Assembly: GCA_002371675.1 (NCBI GenBank)
Contig: DFGE01000037.1
Coordinates: 1-28,422 of the forward strand
DNA: 28,422 bases
Source: Clostridiales bacterium UBA3758
Lineage (GTDB): Bacteria > Bacillota > Clostridia > Oscillospirales > Oscillospiraceae
Direction: 5' to 3'
The first letter of the stretch is position 1. The number at the start of each line of letters is the position of its first letter. This document shows positions 12,385 to 20,149 of the stretch, piece by piece. Position numbers and translations under genes: made by a program. The notes under the pieces were generated by a model. That model ran no database searches. It saw only the letters and a program-made list of their open reading frames with translations, and had not been told where the DNA came from.

Positions 12385-14717
12385 GCTTTCTTCACCTCAA
12401 ACTCAACTGTGACCGTCCCGGCCTGGCTGCTCTGGATCGTGAGGCTGCCCTTGCCGGCGCGGCCATGCGTTTTCACATAGCAGCCCGTGCTGCCGCCCTC
12501 GGCGACGACGAGCTTCTCCCCCACGAGGCTGACCGCGCCGTGCGCCGTCAGCTGCAGGGGCAGCTGGGCATAGGGGGCGAGGTTGCCGTTTTCATCGAGC
12601 ACGCGGATGCGCAGCGCCGCCATGTCATAGCGGTCGCCCTCGCACAGCGTCGTCCGGCTGACCTTGACCTCCAGGTGCAGGTCGTTGCCGGGGCAGAGCG
12701 TGCGGGAGGCGATGAGCTCGCCGCCGCGCTTGCCGTCGAAGCGCCAGACTGTGGCCTCGCCGCCCCAGTTGCCCACATACTTGGCATAGAGCGCAGCGAC
12801 GTCCTCGACCGTCATACCGTATTCCTTCATCAGGATCAGGGCCTTGGCCTTCGTCTCAAGGGGAAGGTTGGCCTGGCCGTGGATGCGGATGGCGTCGAGC
12901 AGGTCTCTGACGAGGCGCGCCTGCCGCTGTGGAAAGCCCTCCACGCTCTCGAGCAGGCAGCCGATGGTATCGTCGATCTCCACGGGGCCGTGCGCCAGCC
13001 CCTGCCAGCCCTCGCTGCGGAAGCTCTTGACGAAGACGCCGTTTTTATACAGCTCCACCTCGTCGGCGTTGGTAAAGACGAAGATCTTTCCGAGGTCGCC
13101 GCCGGGATAGTCGCCGATGTCCATGGGCGTGCCGCATTCCAGCACGGGCGTTTTATCCTGCTGGCTGGCGTAGAGCGCGGCGGCGAGCTTGGGGTTGCGG
13201 AAGGCGTCCATCACGCCGTGATAGCACACACGGTCGCCGGAGCCGAAGTCCTTGTGCGTAGGATAGTCAAACATGCACCAGCCGAAGCAGCCGACGTGCT
13301 GGCCGTCGGCGCGCGCGTCGTTCTGCACGCGGGCGTGGCGCAGCGCGTGCTCCTGGCGCTTGGCCCAGGGGTCGAAGGTCTTGGTGGGGAACATATGCCC
13401 GTTGTGCTCGGAGACGAGCAGCGCCTTGCGCATGTCGGGCGTGACCTTCTCCTTGGGCACCACGCCGGGGTTCTGCCCGGTGTGGGAAAAGTCGTTATAG
13501 GCGTAGACGTCCTCGAGCAGGCTCGATTTCTGCAGATAGCGCACGCCGGAGGTCGGGCGCGAGCAGTCAAGCTCGTGGGCAAGGGCGTTGGTGCGCGCGT
13601 AGAAGGCGTCGTTGTCCTGGCTCTCGTTGATACGCACGCCCCAGAGCACGATGCTGGGGTGGTTGCGGTACTGCGTGATCATCTCGCTCACGTTTTCCAC
13701 CGCCTGATCCTGCCAGGCCTCGCCGCCGATGTGCTGCCAGCCGGGGATTTCCGTGAAGACCAGCAGGCCGAGCCGGTCGCACTCGTCGAGGAAGTACTGG
13801 CTCTGCGGATAATGCGAGGTGCGCACAGCGGTGCAGCCCAGCTCCTCCTTGAGGATGCGTGCGTCCTCACGCTGCAGGTGCTCCGGCGCGGCGTAGCCGA
13901 TCACGGGGTAGCACTGGTGGCGGTTGAGGCCGCGCAGGTAGCTCTTCTTTCCGTTGAGATAGAAGCCGTCGGCGCGGAAGTCCACCGTCCTGAAGCCGAA
14001 GCGCGTCTCCACGCAGTCGGCCACGGCGCCATCCGCGTTCAGCAGCTCCGCCCGGCAGGTATAGAGCCGGGGCTCCTCCACGCTCCAGGGCGTCACGGAG
14101 GGCACGCGCAGGGTGAACAGATCGTGCCCGAGGGCCGAGAGCAGGCAACTCTCCCCGTCCAGCACGCTCACGCGCACGAGCTTCTTAGGGTCGGTCAGCT
14201 GCAGGCGGACTTCCAGCTGGTCGAGCGAGGGGGTGAAGGCGAAGAGATCCTCGATGTAGTCCTGCCCGCGCACGTCCAGCCAGACCTCGCGGGTGAGGCC
14301 GCCGTAGGTCAGATAGTCGATCACGAAGCCGAAGGGCGGCACCTCGCCGTTCTCCGTGCAGTCGAGCTTTACGCAGACGAGGTTCTTCGCGCCGATCTCC
14401 ACGGCCTCGGTGATCTCCACGCGGAAAGCCGTGTAGCCGCAGCGGTGCTCGCAGAGCTGCCTGCCGTTAACGTAGACCGTCGCGATATGAGAGGCGGCGT
14501 CGAACTGCAGGAAGAGCCGCTTTCCGGCGTACGCCTTGGGGATCGTCAGCTCACGGCGGTAGCCGCAGAGCATCTCATAGTCCCGCGGGGAGGCGTAGTG
14601 CTGCGGGATCTCCCGCACGCTGTGCGGCAGGCGGACGCGCTCGCCCTCTCCCTCGCCGTGCAGAAATTCTTCGCTCCAGCGCTCGGTAAATTCCCAGCCG
14701 CTGCAAAGACTGATCAT
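12381..14717 (-). CDS. GH2 glycosidase (beta-galactosidase/beta-glucuronidase group)
   Basis: 778-residue glycoside hydrolase family 2 protein. The jelly-roll sugar-binding domain (about 5-150) includes CGYRREL and a YGGLTREVWLDVR motif, followed by an Ig-like domain (about 150-245). The catalytic barrel contains RGLNRHQCYP, TAVRTSHYPQS, the acid/base NE pair at 364-365 (RINES) and the nucleophile E437 (LLVSEHNGH). A C-terminal part of about 200 residues holds Ig-like strands. There is no signal peptide, so cytoplasmic. Likely a retaining beta-galactosidase, beta-glucuronidase or related enzyme; motifs do not decide the sugar. The start at 14717 is preferred over 14756 because GGAGG lies nine bases before it. 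It heads a two-gene unit with the GH36 gene, which suggests a galactose-containing oligosaccharide as target. Confidence 0.88.
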   Translation of the reverse strand: MISLCSGWEFTERWSEEFLHGEGEGERVRLPHSVREIPQHYASPRDYEMLCGYRRELTIPKAYAGKRLFLQFDAASHIATVYVNGRQLCEHRCGYTAFRVEITEAVEIGAKNLVCVKLDCTENGEVPPFGFVIDYLTYGGLTREVWLDVRGQDYIEDLFAFTPSLDQLEVRLQLTDPKKLVRVSVLDGESCLLSALGHDLFTLRVPSVTPWSVEEPRLYTCRAELLNADGAVADCVETRFGFRTVDFRADGFYLNGKKSYLRGLNRHQCYPVIGYAAPEHLQREDARILKEELGCTAVRTSHYPQSQYFLDECDRLGLLVFTEIPGWQHIGGEAWQDQAVENVSEMITQYRNHPSIVLWGVRINESQDNDAFYARTNALAHELDCSRPTSGVRYLQKSSLLEDVYAYNDFSHTGQNPGVVPKEKVTPDMRKALLVSEHNGHMFPTKTFDPWAKRQEHALRHARVQNDARADGQHVGCFGWCMFDYPTHKDFGSGDRVCYHGVMDAFRNPKLAAALYASQQDKTPVLECGTPMDIGDYPGGDLGKIFVFTNADEVELYKNGVFVKSFRSEGWQGLAHGPVEIDDTIGCLLESVEGFPQRQARLVRDLLDAIRIHGQANLPLETKAKALILMKEYGMTVEDVAALYAKYVGNWGGEATVWRFDGKRGGELIASRTLCPGNDLHLEVKVSRTTLCEGDRYDMAALRIRVLDENGNLAPYAQLPLQLTAHGAVSLVGEKLVVAEGGSTGCYVKTHGRAGKGSLTIQSSQAGTVTVEFEVKKA

Positions 14718-14760
14718 ATGGCATATCCTCCGATTCGGATTGTTTTTAATAAGCAAGGGT

Positions 14761-14789
14761 ATTCTACCATCCCGCCGCCGATTCTACAA
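14761..14789 (-). promoter_or_regulatory. Promoter of the GH2-GH36 unit
   Basis: TTGTAG (14789-14784), 17-bp spacer and TAGAAT (14766-14761) on the minus strand, about 45 bp before the GH2 start. I see no obvious operator palindrome in it. Confidence 0.6.
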
Positions 14790-14807
14790 GAGCGTTTTTG
14801 CGCAGAG

Positions 14808-14842
14808 AAAAGCTGCCGCCCCGGAAAGCCCGGAACGGCAGC
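14808..14842 (-). terminator. Terminator after the VanY-like gene
   Basis: On the minus strand, GCTGCCG-TT-CCGG, loop GCTTT, CCGG-GG-CGGCAGC, then TTTTCTCT. It ends the VanY-like gene just before the GH2 promoter. Confidence 0.75.
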
Positions 14843-14864
14843 ATATTTCTGTTTGAGGATCCCC

Positions 14865-15551
14865 TCATTCAAAGATGATCTCGGCGCTCTCGCTGAAGAA
14901 CATCTCGAGATACTCCTCGAGCGTCTGCCCGAGGGAGGCCATCTGCGCCGCGGCCGCGGAGCCGACGTAGCGGAAATGGGAGGGGTCGCACTTGCGGCCG
15001 GTCACGCTTTCGCTGCCTTCGGGGTAGCGGAGGATGAAGCCGTAGCGCCAGGCGTTTTCCCGCAGCCAGGCCTGCGCGCCGTCGCCCGCGATATCCACCG
15101 CGAGCCCCAGCTCATGCTCGCTCTCGCCCGGCCTGCCCACCTCGCGCGCGGCGAGGGTGGCGGAGGTCTCCTCGCTGTAGCCCAGGGAGAGCCAGCGCTG
15201 CTTTTCCTCGTCGAAAAGCCGCTGCTGCTCCTCGCGGCTGCGCCAGGCCGCGGTCACGACGGTCTCGATCCCGGCGGCGCGGCAGTCTGCGAGCATCTGC
15301 TGCAGGCTTTTGCGGCAGCTGCGGTCGACCCGCCATCCCTCGCAGTCGGACAGGCGGGGCTTGAAACCGGCGTTTTCCGCGCTGTTCCAGGGGTTGACCA
15401 GCACGAGTGCGCGGGCTTCCTGCCGCTGGGCGTTCCAGCTCCTAACGCGCAGCCCTGCGATCACGAGCAGCGCCAGCACCAGCACAGCCGCTGCTGCCGA
15501 GAGCCATTGTACGCGCTTTTTCCGCGTGATGTCCTGTTCTTCCCGCTGCAT
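14865..15551 (-). CDS. VanY-like D,D-carboxypeptidase with Asp in the base position
   Basis: 228 residues. A short cytoplasmic basic N-terminus and one membrane helix (about 17-34) anchor the protein outside the membrane. The peptidase M15B (VanY) domain covers about 48-228: ALVLVNPWN (49-56), TAAWRSREEQQRLF (100-113), zinc motif SEHELGLAVD (H146, D153) and the last zinc ligand H192 in CDPSHFRYVG. VanY enzymes remove the terminal D-Ala of muropeptides. Most members have EPWH, where the Glu is the catalytic base. Here it reads DPSH, an Asp at 189, so activity may be reduced or changed. The start at 15551 is chosen over 15602 because AGAGG precedes it by seven bases. It has its own promoter and terminator. 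It is clearly related to the VanY protein at 15881, but diverged. Confidence 0.85.
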   Translation of the reverse strand: MQREEQDITRKKRVQWLSAAAAVLVLALLVIAGLRVRSWNAQRQEARALVLVNPWNSAENAGFKPRLSDCEGWRVDRSCRKSLQQMLADCRAAGIETVVTAAWRSREEQQRLFDEEKQRWLSLGYSEETSATLAAREVGRPGESEHELGLAVDIAGDGAQAWLRENAWRYGFILRYPEGSESVTGRKCDPSHFRYVGSAAAAQMASLGQTLEEYLEMFFSESAEIIFE

Positions 15552-15592
15552 CCGATCGCCTCTTTTCTGTCTGCGGGTCTTGGGATGCTGAC

Positions 15593-15621
15593 ATTCTATC
15601 ACAGCTTCCCGCCGAAAAACA
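15593..15621 (-). promoter_or_regulatory. Promoter of the first VanY-like gene
   Basis: Extended -10 (TG-A-TAGAAT; hexamer 15598-15593) on the minus strand, with a weak TGTTTT 17 bp upstream (15621-15616), about 40 bp before the start codon. Confidence 0.5.
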
Positions 15622-15880
15622 GCCCTTCCCCGCAGTTTTAAGAATTCTTAATGACTGTTATTGCTCCATCGATTCATTCTTGAAGGAAACCGTGCGCCGC
15701 AGCAAAAACCGTGATCCGGTTGCGTAACCGACACCGGGCGGCCGAGGGCGGCCGCCCCTGCAGCGCATCGTCCGACCAGCGCCGGCCGGCCTTGCTCTCA
15801 TGACCGACGCCGGGCCCTTCGATTGTACGAAGGGCCCGGCGCTGATATACCATATGATTCCTACGCGTTCTTCCCGCGCG
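15622..15880. repeat. GC-rich hairpin cluster between the two VanY genes
   Basis: No gene is seen. Two strong structures stand out: GGGCGGCC/GGCCGCCC (15736-15743/15750-15757) and a perfect 14-bp stem CGCCGGGCCCTTCG/CGAAGGGCCCGGCG (15808-15821/15828-15841, loop ATTGTA). A smaller CGGTT/AACCG stem precedes the first. The phrase ACCGACaCCGGGC (15728-15738) recurs at 15803-15813 as ACCGACGCCGGGC, so the region looks like a short intergenic repeat array. Neither stem is followed by a T-run on the minus strand, so neither is a textbook terminator for the upstream operon. Confidence 0.55.
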
Positions 15881-16720
15881 TCATTTTCCCTGCCGCAGCG
15901 CGAGGAATTCCTCCAGCGTGATGCCGCGCCGGTAGATCTCCTCCGCCCAGGGGCCGACATAGCGGTAATGCCAGGGCTCGTAGATGATGCTGGTGATATC
16001 CGTCGTGCCGTTGGGGTAGCGCAGGATGAAACCGAAGCGCCAGGCGTTTTCCATGAGCCATTTCTGGGTGGCAGTCTCCTCCTGCCCCTCGTCCAGGAAG
16101 GGATAGCCGCCGTCGATGATATCCGTCGCCAGACCCAGCTCATGCTCGCTCGTGCCGGGGACTGCCACCGTCTTCCCGGCGACCTCCGGCGCATCCTCAT
16201 AGGGGACACCCTCCTCGTACATGACGCGCATGACCTTGTTGTCAAAGAGGCTCTGCTGCATGGCGTGCGTGCGGAAGGCGGAGCATATGTAGGCGTCGTT
16301 CCCGGCGGCGCGGCAGGCCGCCATCATCTCCTGCAGCGGCTCAACGGCGCGCAGATCCATCTCATAGCCGTCCTCCACCTCCCCGACCTGCGGAACGAAG
16401 TCCGCCGGCATGGGGTTCCAGGGGTTGACGAGGATAAGCAGCGCGCGGTTTTCAGCGGCGTAGTCCTTCTGCTTGCGGGCGGTGAGCGCGCGCAGACGGC
16501 TCTGCGCCTCGCTCAGCGCCGTCTCCTCCCGGTCGAGGAAGCTCTCGGCGACCGCGGCGGCCTGCGGTGCAAAGTTCTCCGCCGCGCGGCGGCCGAGCGC
16601 CAGCGCCTCCCGCTGCTCCGCAGAGAACAGCAGCGCCTGGATGAGCAGGCCCGCGAGCAGACCGATGAGGGCGGTCAACAGCATGTCGATATCCAGTTTT
16701 TTCTTTGTTTGTACCAACAT
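15881..16720 (-). CDS. VanY-type D,D-carboxypeptidase, membrane-anchored
   Basis: 279 residues. One N-terminal membrane helix (about 11-32) is followed by an Ala/Glu-rich, probably coiled-coil stalk (about 35-90). The peptidase M15B domain then has LLILVNPWNPMP (94-105), CSAFRTHAMQQSLF (146-159), zinc motif SEHELGLATD (H193, D200), and EPWHYRYVG with catalytic Glu E248 and ligand H251. So all family residues are present. Expected role: trimming terminal D-Ala from peptidoglycan stems outside the membrane. AAGGAG stands just before the ATG. It lies 33 bp after mntP and ends the probable operon that begins at ymfF. A resistance role like VanY in vancomycin clusters is not suggested: no vanHAX or two-component genes are near. 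Confidence 0.9.
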   Translation of the reverse strand: MLVQTKKKLDIDMLLTALIGLLAGLLIQALLFSAEQREALALGRRAAENFAPQAAAVAESFLDREETALSEAQSRLRALTARKQKDYAAENRALLILVNPWNPMPADFVPQVGEVEDGYEMDLRAVEPLQEMMAACRAAGNDAYICSAFRTHAMQQSLFDNKVMRVMYEEGVPYEDAPEVAGKTVAVPGTSEHELGLATDIIDGGYPFLDEGQEETATQKWLMENAWRFGFILRYPNGTTDITSIIYEPWHYRYVGPWAEEIYRRGITLEEFLALRQGK

Positions 16721-16753
16721 GGCCGCTCCTTTCCGGCAGATTTTCGGCGGGGC

Positions 16754-17317
16754 TCAGAAGCTGAGGATACCCAGGTGCTCGAGCAGGATCTTGGTTCCGA
16801 TGAGGATCAGGATCGCGCCGCCGGCGCGCTCTGCCCAAACATGGAAGCGCTTGCCGAAGGCATGCCCGATCAGGATGCCCGCGGCGGAGATCACGAAGGT
16901 ACACGCGCCGATGAGCGCGATCGCCGGGAGGATCTTCACCGACAGGAAGGCGAAGGTCACGCCCACGGCCAGCGCGTCAATGCTCGTGGCGACGGCGAGC
17001 AGCAGCATCGTGCGCACGGAGAAGTCGTCGTCGAGCTCCTCCTCCTTGCCGAAGGACTCGCGGATCATATTCCCGCCGATCAGACACAGCAGCACAAAGG
17101 CGATCCAATGGTCGATGCTGGCGATGGCCGCCTCGAAGCGATAGCCCAGCAGCCAGCCGATGAGCGGCATGAGCGCCTGAAAGCCGCCGAAATAGAGTCC
17201 GACGAGGAGCACATGCTTCTTTTCAAGCCTTTTGACGCTCAGCCCCTTGCAGACGGAGACCGCAAAGGCGTCCATACTCAGGCCGACCGCGATCAAAAAC
17301 AATTCCAGAAATGACAT
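16754..17317 (-). CDS. mntP: Manganese efflux pump MntP
   Basis: 187-residue, six-helix membrane protein of the MntP family, which exports Mn(II). The two internal repeats carry the conserved Asp motifs: GLSMDAFAVSVCKG (D16) and ATSIDALAVGVTF (D114), with GGNMIRE (81-87) closing the third helix. Length and helix pattern match the family. The ribosome site is weak (AGAGAGAA before the ATG). It lies 30 bp after the 144-residue gene and 33 bp before vanY, so it should be co-transcribed with them. Many mntP genes follow a yybP-ykoY manganese riboswitch; there is no room for one here, so Mn control, if any, must act on the whole operon or be absent. Confidence 0.92.
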   Translation of the reverse strand: MSFLELFLIAVGLSMDAFAVSVCKGLSVKRLEKKHVLLVGLYFGGFQALMPLIGWLLGYRFEAAIASIDHWIAFVLLCLIGGNMIRESFGKEEELDDDFSVRTMLLLAVATSIDALAVGVTFAFLSVKILPAIALIGACTFVISAAGILIGHAFGKRFHVWAERAGGAILILIGTKILLEHLGILSF

Positions 17318-17347
17318 ATTTCTCTCTGCGCGCGCTCGCGCAGCGCT

Positions 17348-17782
17348 TTATTCCTTCCCGATTCCGTCATCCGTGGTGGCGTCCACCACGTCGTCAAAGG
17401 CGGAGATCTCTTCTTCGACTCTGTCCGCCTGCTCGTCGAGGCTGCCCTTGGCCTTGGACTCGCCGAGCTCGGCCTTGATCGCCTTGATCTCGGCGTTTTT
17501 CTCCTCGATGCCGCCCTGCAGCCGCGCGGCCTGCTCAAAGAGCGGCACGAAGAGCCCCGCCGCGTGGCCGGCGTTCTGCTCGTAGTACAGTCTGCCGATC
17601 TCCCGGAACACCTTGTCCAGCTCGTCGGCCTGCGCGCCCGCGCCGACGGAAAGGCGCGTGATGCGCCCGTAGGCCTTCGCGCGCTCCACGCCCATGGCGT
17701 ACACGCCGCTCACGCCGGTGTTCTCCGCGGCGTCCTTGACCTTGTCAAGAAGCCCTGACAAAAAATCTCTGGTTTCTGACAT
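17348..17782 (-). CDS. Conserved-looking small soluble protein, function unknown
   Basis: 144 residues, hydrophilic, no signal peptide or membrane helix. A helical N-terminal region (1-65) contains YGRITRLSVGAGAQADEL. LYYEQNAGHAAGLFVPLFEQA (65-85) follows, then a charged region (about 86-135) rich in Glu, Lys and Ala that looks like coiled coil (IEEKNAEIKAIKAEL), and an acidic tail. I do not recognise a domain. AGGAGG lies eight bases before the ATG, inside the end of lgt, and the two genes are only a few bases apart, so expression is tied to lgt. The operon position suggests an envelope-related or housekeeping accessory role, but that is only context. Confidence 0.75.
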   Translation of the reverse strand: MSETRDFLSGLLDKVKDAAENTGVSGVYAMGVERAKAYGRITRLSVGAGAQADELDKVFREIGRLYYEQNAGHAAGLFVPLFEQAARLQGGIEEKNAEIKAIKAELGESKAKGSLDEQADRVEEEISAFDDVVDATTDDGIGKE

Positions 17783-17785
17783 GTT

Positions 17786-18700
17786 TCATACCTCCTGTTT
17801 CTCCGCCGCCGCTTCGGCGCCGGTTTCCTTGTTTTCGCTGTTGACACGGTTGACATAGAGCTTCTCGGGCGGGTGCTCGCGGCGCCCCTGGATCACGAGC
17901 ATCGTCCCCGCGGCGAGCACGAGCAGGATGCTCAGCAGTTGCGACACGCGGATGCCGCTGCCGCCGATGTACAGGCTGTCCGTCCGCAGCCCCTCGATCC
18001 AGGCGCGGCCGAGGCCGTACCAGAAGAAGTAGATCAGGGCGCACTGCCCGTCGTAGCGCCGCTTTCCCTTCTTCTCGAAGAGGAGCAGGAAAATGAGCCC
18101 TGCGAGGTTCCACACGCTCTCATACAGGAAGGTGGGATGGACGTATATGGTGCTGCCGTCGGGCTTGGTGAGGCCCATGCGGAAGAAGGACTCCGTCTCC
18201 GCGCCGAAGGCCTCGCGGTTCATGAAGTTCCCCCAGCGGCCGATGATCTGCCCGATCAGCAGGCCGAAGACGAGCAGGTCGATCATGGCCGGGAAGGGGA
18301 TCTTTTTCCTGCGGCAGACGAGCAGCGCAGTGATCACCCCGGCGATCACCCCGCCGTAGATGGCCAGTCCCCCCTCCCAGACATAGAGTGCGGAGATGGG
18401 GTCAGCAGCATAGTCCCGCAGGCGGAAAAGCACGAAATAGAGCCTCGCACCGAGGATGGAGAGGGGGATCAGCCAGAGCATCAGGTCATAAAAATCATCG
18501 CTCCGAATGCCGAAGCGCTTGCTCCGGCGGGCGCAGAAGCTCATCGCGAGCAGAAAGCCCAGGGCGATCAGCACGCCGTAAAAATAGACTCTTCTCCCGA
18601 AAAGGGTGAAATACGCGGGCGGGTTGAGCGTCAGATTCCACAGGAAGGGGAAGCTGATCACCGCGTCCCGCTGAATGGTTTCGATTACTTCCAGCAGCAT
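17786..18700 (-). CDS. lgt: Prolipoprotein diacylglyceryl transferase
   Basis: 304-residue integral membrane enzyme that transfers diacylglycerol from phosphatidylglycerol to the lipobox Cys of prolipoproteins, the first step of lipoprotein maturation. The family signature is present: GRWGNFMNREAFG (154-166), with Arg155, Asn158, Asn161 and Glu163. So are EGGLAIYGG (109-117), HPTFLYES (188-195) and GLGRAWIEGLR (229-239). About seven hydrophobic helices are visible. A charged C-terminal tail of about 30 residues (from 274) extends into the cytoplasm. AAGGAG precedes the ATG. The two lipoproteins at 504-2248 would be clients. It follows ymfH after a 171-bp gap that holds a palindromic element, and it is followed at once by the unknown gene and mntP. 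Confidence 0.95.
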   Translation of the reverse strand: MLLEVIETIQRDAVISFPFLWNLTLNPPAYFTLFGRRVYFYGVLIALGFLLAMSFCARRSKRFGIRSDDFYDLMLWLIPLSILGARLYFVLFRLRDYAADPISALYVWEGGLAIYGGVIAGVITALLVCRRKKIPFPAMIDLLVFGLLIGQIIGRWGNFMNREAFGAETESFFRMGLTKPDGSTIYVHPTFLYESVWNLAGLIFLLLFEKKGKRRYDGQCALIYFFWYGLGRAWIEGLRTDSLYIGGSGIRVSQLLSILLVLAAGTMLVIQGRREHPPEKLYVNRVNSENKETGAEAAAEKQEV

Positions 18701-18721
18701 GGCGTCTCCTTATCTGGTTTC

Positions 18722-18886
18722 ATACTAATATCTGATAAAAAGCTTTAGAAAGATTTCCGAGACAGAATTGCGCCAGACGAGGCGGCGGCCGCAGATCATA
18801 ATGGATATATATGGTCAAGGCCGCCAACGAAGTATGGCACAATTCTGCCCGGAAAGAATCAAAGGTTTTTATTAGGTGTTAGTATA
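18722..18886. mobile_element. 165-bp palindromic MITE-like element
   Basis: The two halves are imperfect inverted repeats over most of their length. The outer 25 bp match at 21 positions (ATACTAATATCTGATAAAAA against ATACTAACACCTAATAAAAA, then GCTTT/CCTTT). Inside, CAGAATTGCGCCA pairs with CAGAATTGTGCCA and GGCGGCC with GGCGGCC, leaving a small AT-rich centre near 18800-18812. It could fold as one long stem in RNA. It sits between ymfH and lgt, and its right end contains the stop codon of ymfH. No coding capacity is visible. It differs from the MITE-like elements at 7352 and 10574. Confidence 0.7.
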
Positions 18887-20149
18887 AGGGTCAACGCGGG
18901 AGAGCGCAAGCATCTCCGGCCTGATGCCGCGCAGGAAGGCCTCGCACTCCGCCTTCGTGATCTGCGCGAGCAGCACGGGAGCCTCCAGCGCGTCGTAGCC
19001 GTCGAAGACGCCGTCTGCAACGGAGAGGCAGACGGACTCGAAGTCCTCCAGGCCGCGCAGCCTCGCGCCGAAGGCGGCGCGGCGGCAGCGCTCCAGCTGC
19101 GCGCTCTTCAGGCCGCTCTCCGCGGCAGCGGCCAGCTCCCGCTTGAACTCCGCGAGCACGCGCTCGGGGTCGCGGCTCTCGCCGCCGAGAAGAAAGGTCG
19201 CCGTGCCGGCGGAGAAATCCACGTCGTAGGAATAATTGCGGGTGATGATCCCCTCGCTGTAGAGCCGCGTATAGAATGCAGAGGAGGGGCCGAAAAGCGT
19301 GCGCAGCGCGAGCAGCGCCGTGATGCGGGCGCGCTGCGCCTCCGCGCCTGAGGCGGGCAGGGGCAGCTTCGCGCCGATGAGATACTGCGGCGCAGCGACC
19401 GGCATCTGCACGCGGCACAGCGGCTCGACCGGAAGCAGCTCCTCCGCGGGGCCGAAATCGGTCTCCGGGATCTCCGCCCTTTCGGACGGGAAGGCCTCGC
19501 GCGCGAGCGCCTCGATCTCCTCCGGGTCCACATCGCCCGCCACGCACAGGCACATGTTGGCCGGCGTGTAGAAGGCGTTGAAGCAGTCATATAGCGTATC
19601 GGCCGTGATCTCAGCGAGGCTCTCGGGCGTGCCGAGCACGCGCTCGCGGATCGGGTGATGCGCGTAGAGCTGCGTGAGCAGGTTTTCGTACACGGTGGAG
19701 TCCGGACTGTCGAGATACATCTGGATCTCCTGGCCGATGATGGGGCGCTCCTTCTCCACGGTCTCGGCTGTGAAGCAGGGCGTCGTCACAAAATGGATGA
19801 GCAGGCGGAGGTTCTCCTCGAAGTTCTCCGCGCACTGGAAAAAGTAGCAGGTGTCGCCGGTGGAGGTGAAGGCGTTGGGATCTGCGCCGTTGGCGGAGAG
19901 CAGCTGCAGGGCGTTGTCGCCGTCGGGCAGGTCGAAGGCCTTGTGCTCGAGAAAATGCGCCACGCCCGCGGGCGTGTCATAGCTTCTGCCGCCGAGCGTG
20001 AAGCGCCGGTAGGCGGAGCCGTAATGCACGTCCAGCGCCGCGTATCTCGTGCGAAAACCGGGCTTCGGCAGCACGCGCAGCTGCAGGCCGTTGGGCAGCG
20101 TCGCGCTGTAGAGGGTCTCCCCGAGATGGGGGTACGCTTTACTCTGCAT
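18872..20149 (-). CDS. ymfH: M16 zinc peptidase, YmfH-type (catalytic member)
   Basis: 425-residue peptidase of family M16. The inverted zinc motif HFLEH (H65, E68, H69) and a downstream Glu in IIGQEIQMY (E141) are present, so it should be catalytically competent. The fold's second half is recognisable by RLYSEGIITRNYSYDVDF. In this group the active subunit pairs with a subunit lacking the zinc motif, here the product of the gene just upstream, whose end it overlaps by 11 bp. AGGAGG lies six bases before the ATG. In Bacillus the ymfF-ymfH pair is a conserved housekeeping locus of uncertain role. The last residues (YTNT and stop) come from the palindromic element, so the original C-terminus has been replaced or shortened slightly. 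Confidence 0.9.
   Translation of the reverse strand: MQSKAYPHLGETLYSATLPNGLQLRVLPKPGFRTRYAALDVHYGSAYRRFTLGGRSYDTPAGVAHFLEHKAFDLPDGDNALQLLSANGADPNAFTSTGDTCYFFQCAENFEENLRLLIHFVTTPCFTAETVEKERPIIGQEIQMYLDSPDSTVYENLLTQLYAHHPIRERVLGTPESLAEITADTLYDCFNAFYTPANMCLCVAGDVDPEEIEALAREAFPSERAEIPETDFGPAEELLPVEPLCRVQMPVAAPQYLIGAKLPLPASGAEAQRARITALLALRTLFGPSSAFYTRLYSEGIITRNYSYDVDFSAGTATFLLGGESRDPERVLAEFKRELAAAAESGLKSAQLERCRRAAFGARLRGLEDFESVCLSVADGVFDGYDALEAPVLLAQITKAECEAFLRGIRPEMLALSRVDPYTNT

Noticed and set aside
12465..15641. A 1058-codon plus-strand open frame opposite the GH2 and VanY genes
   Set aside because: It lies antisense to genes with clear catalytic motifs, has no ribosome site or family features, and its composition (Ala, Glu, His, Val-rich) is that of the reverse strand of GC-rich genes.
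14865..16720. A vancomycin-resistance (van) cluster
   Set aside because: Two VanY-type peptidases are present, but no vanH/A/X or vanRS genes; these look like ordinary peptidoglycan-trimming enzymes.
17318..17347. yybP-ykoY manganese riboswitch before mntP
   Set aside because: Only 30 bp separate mntP from the upstream gene, far too short for this riboswitch.
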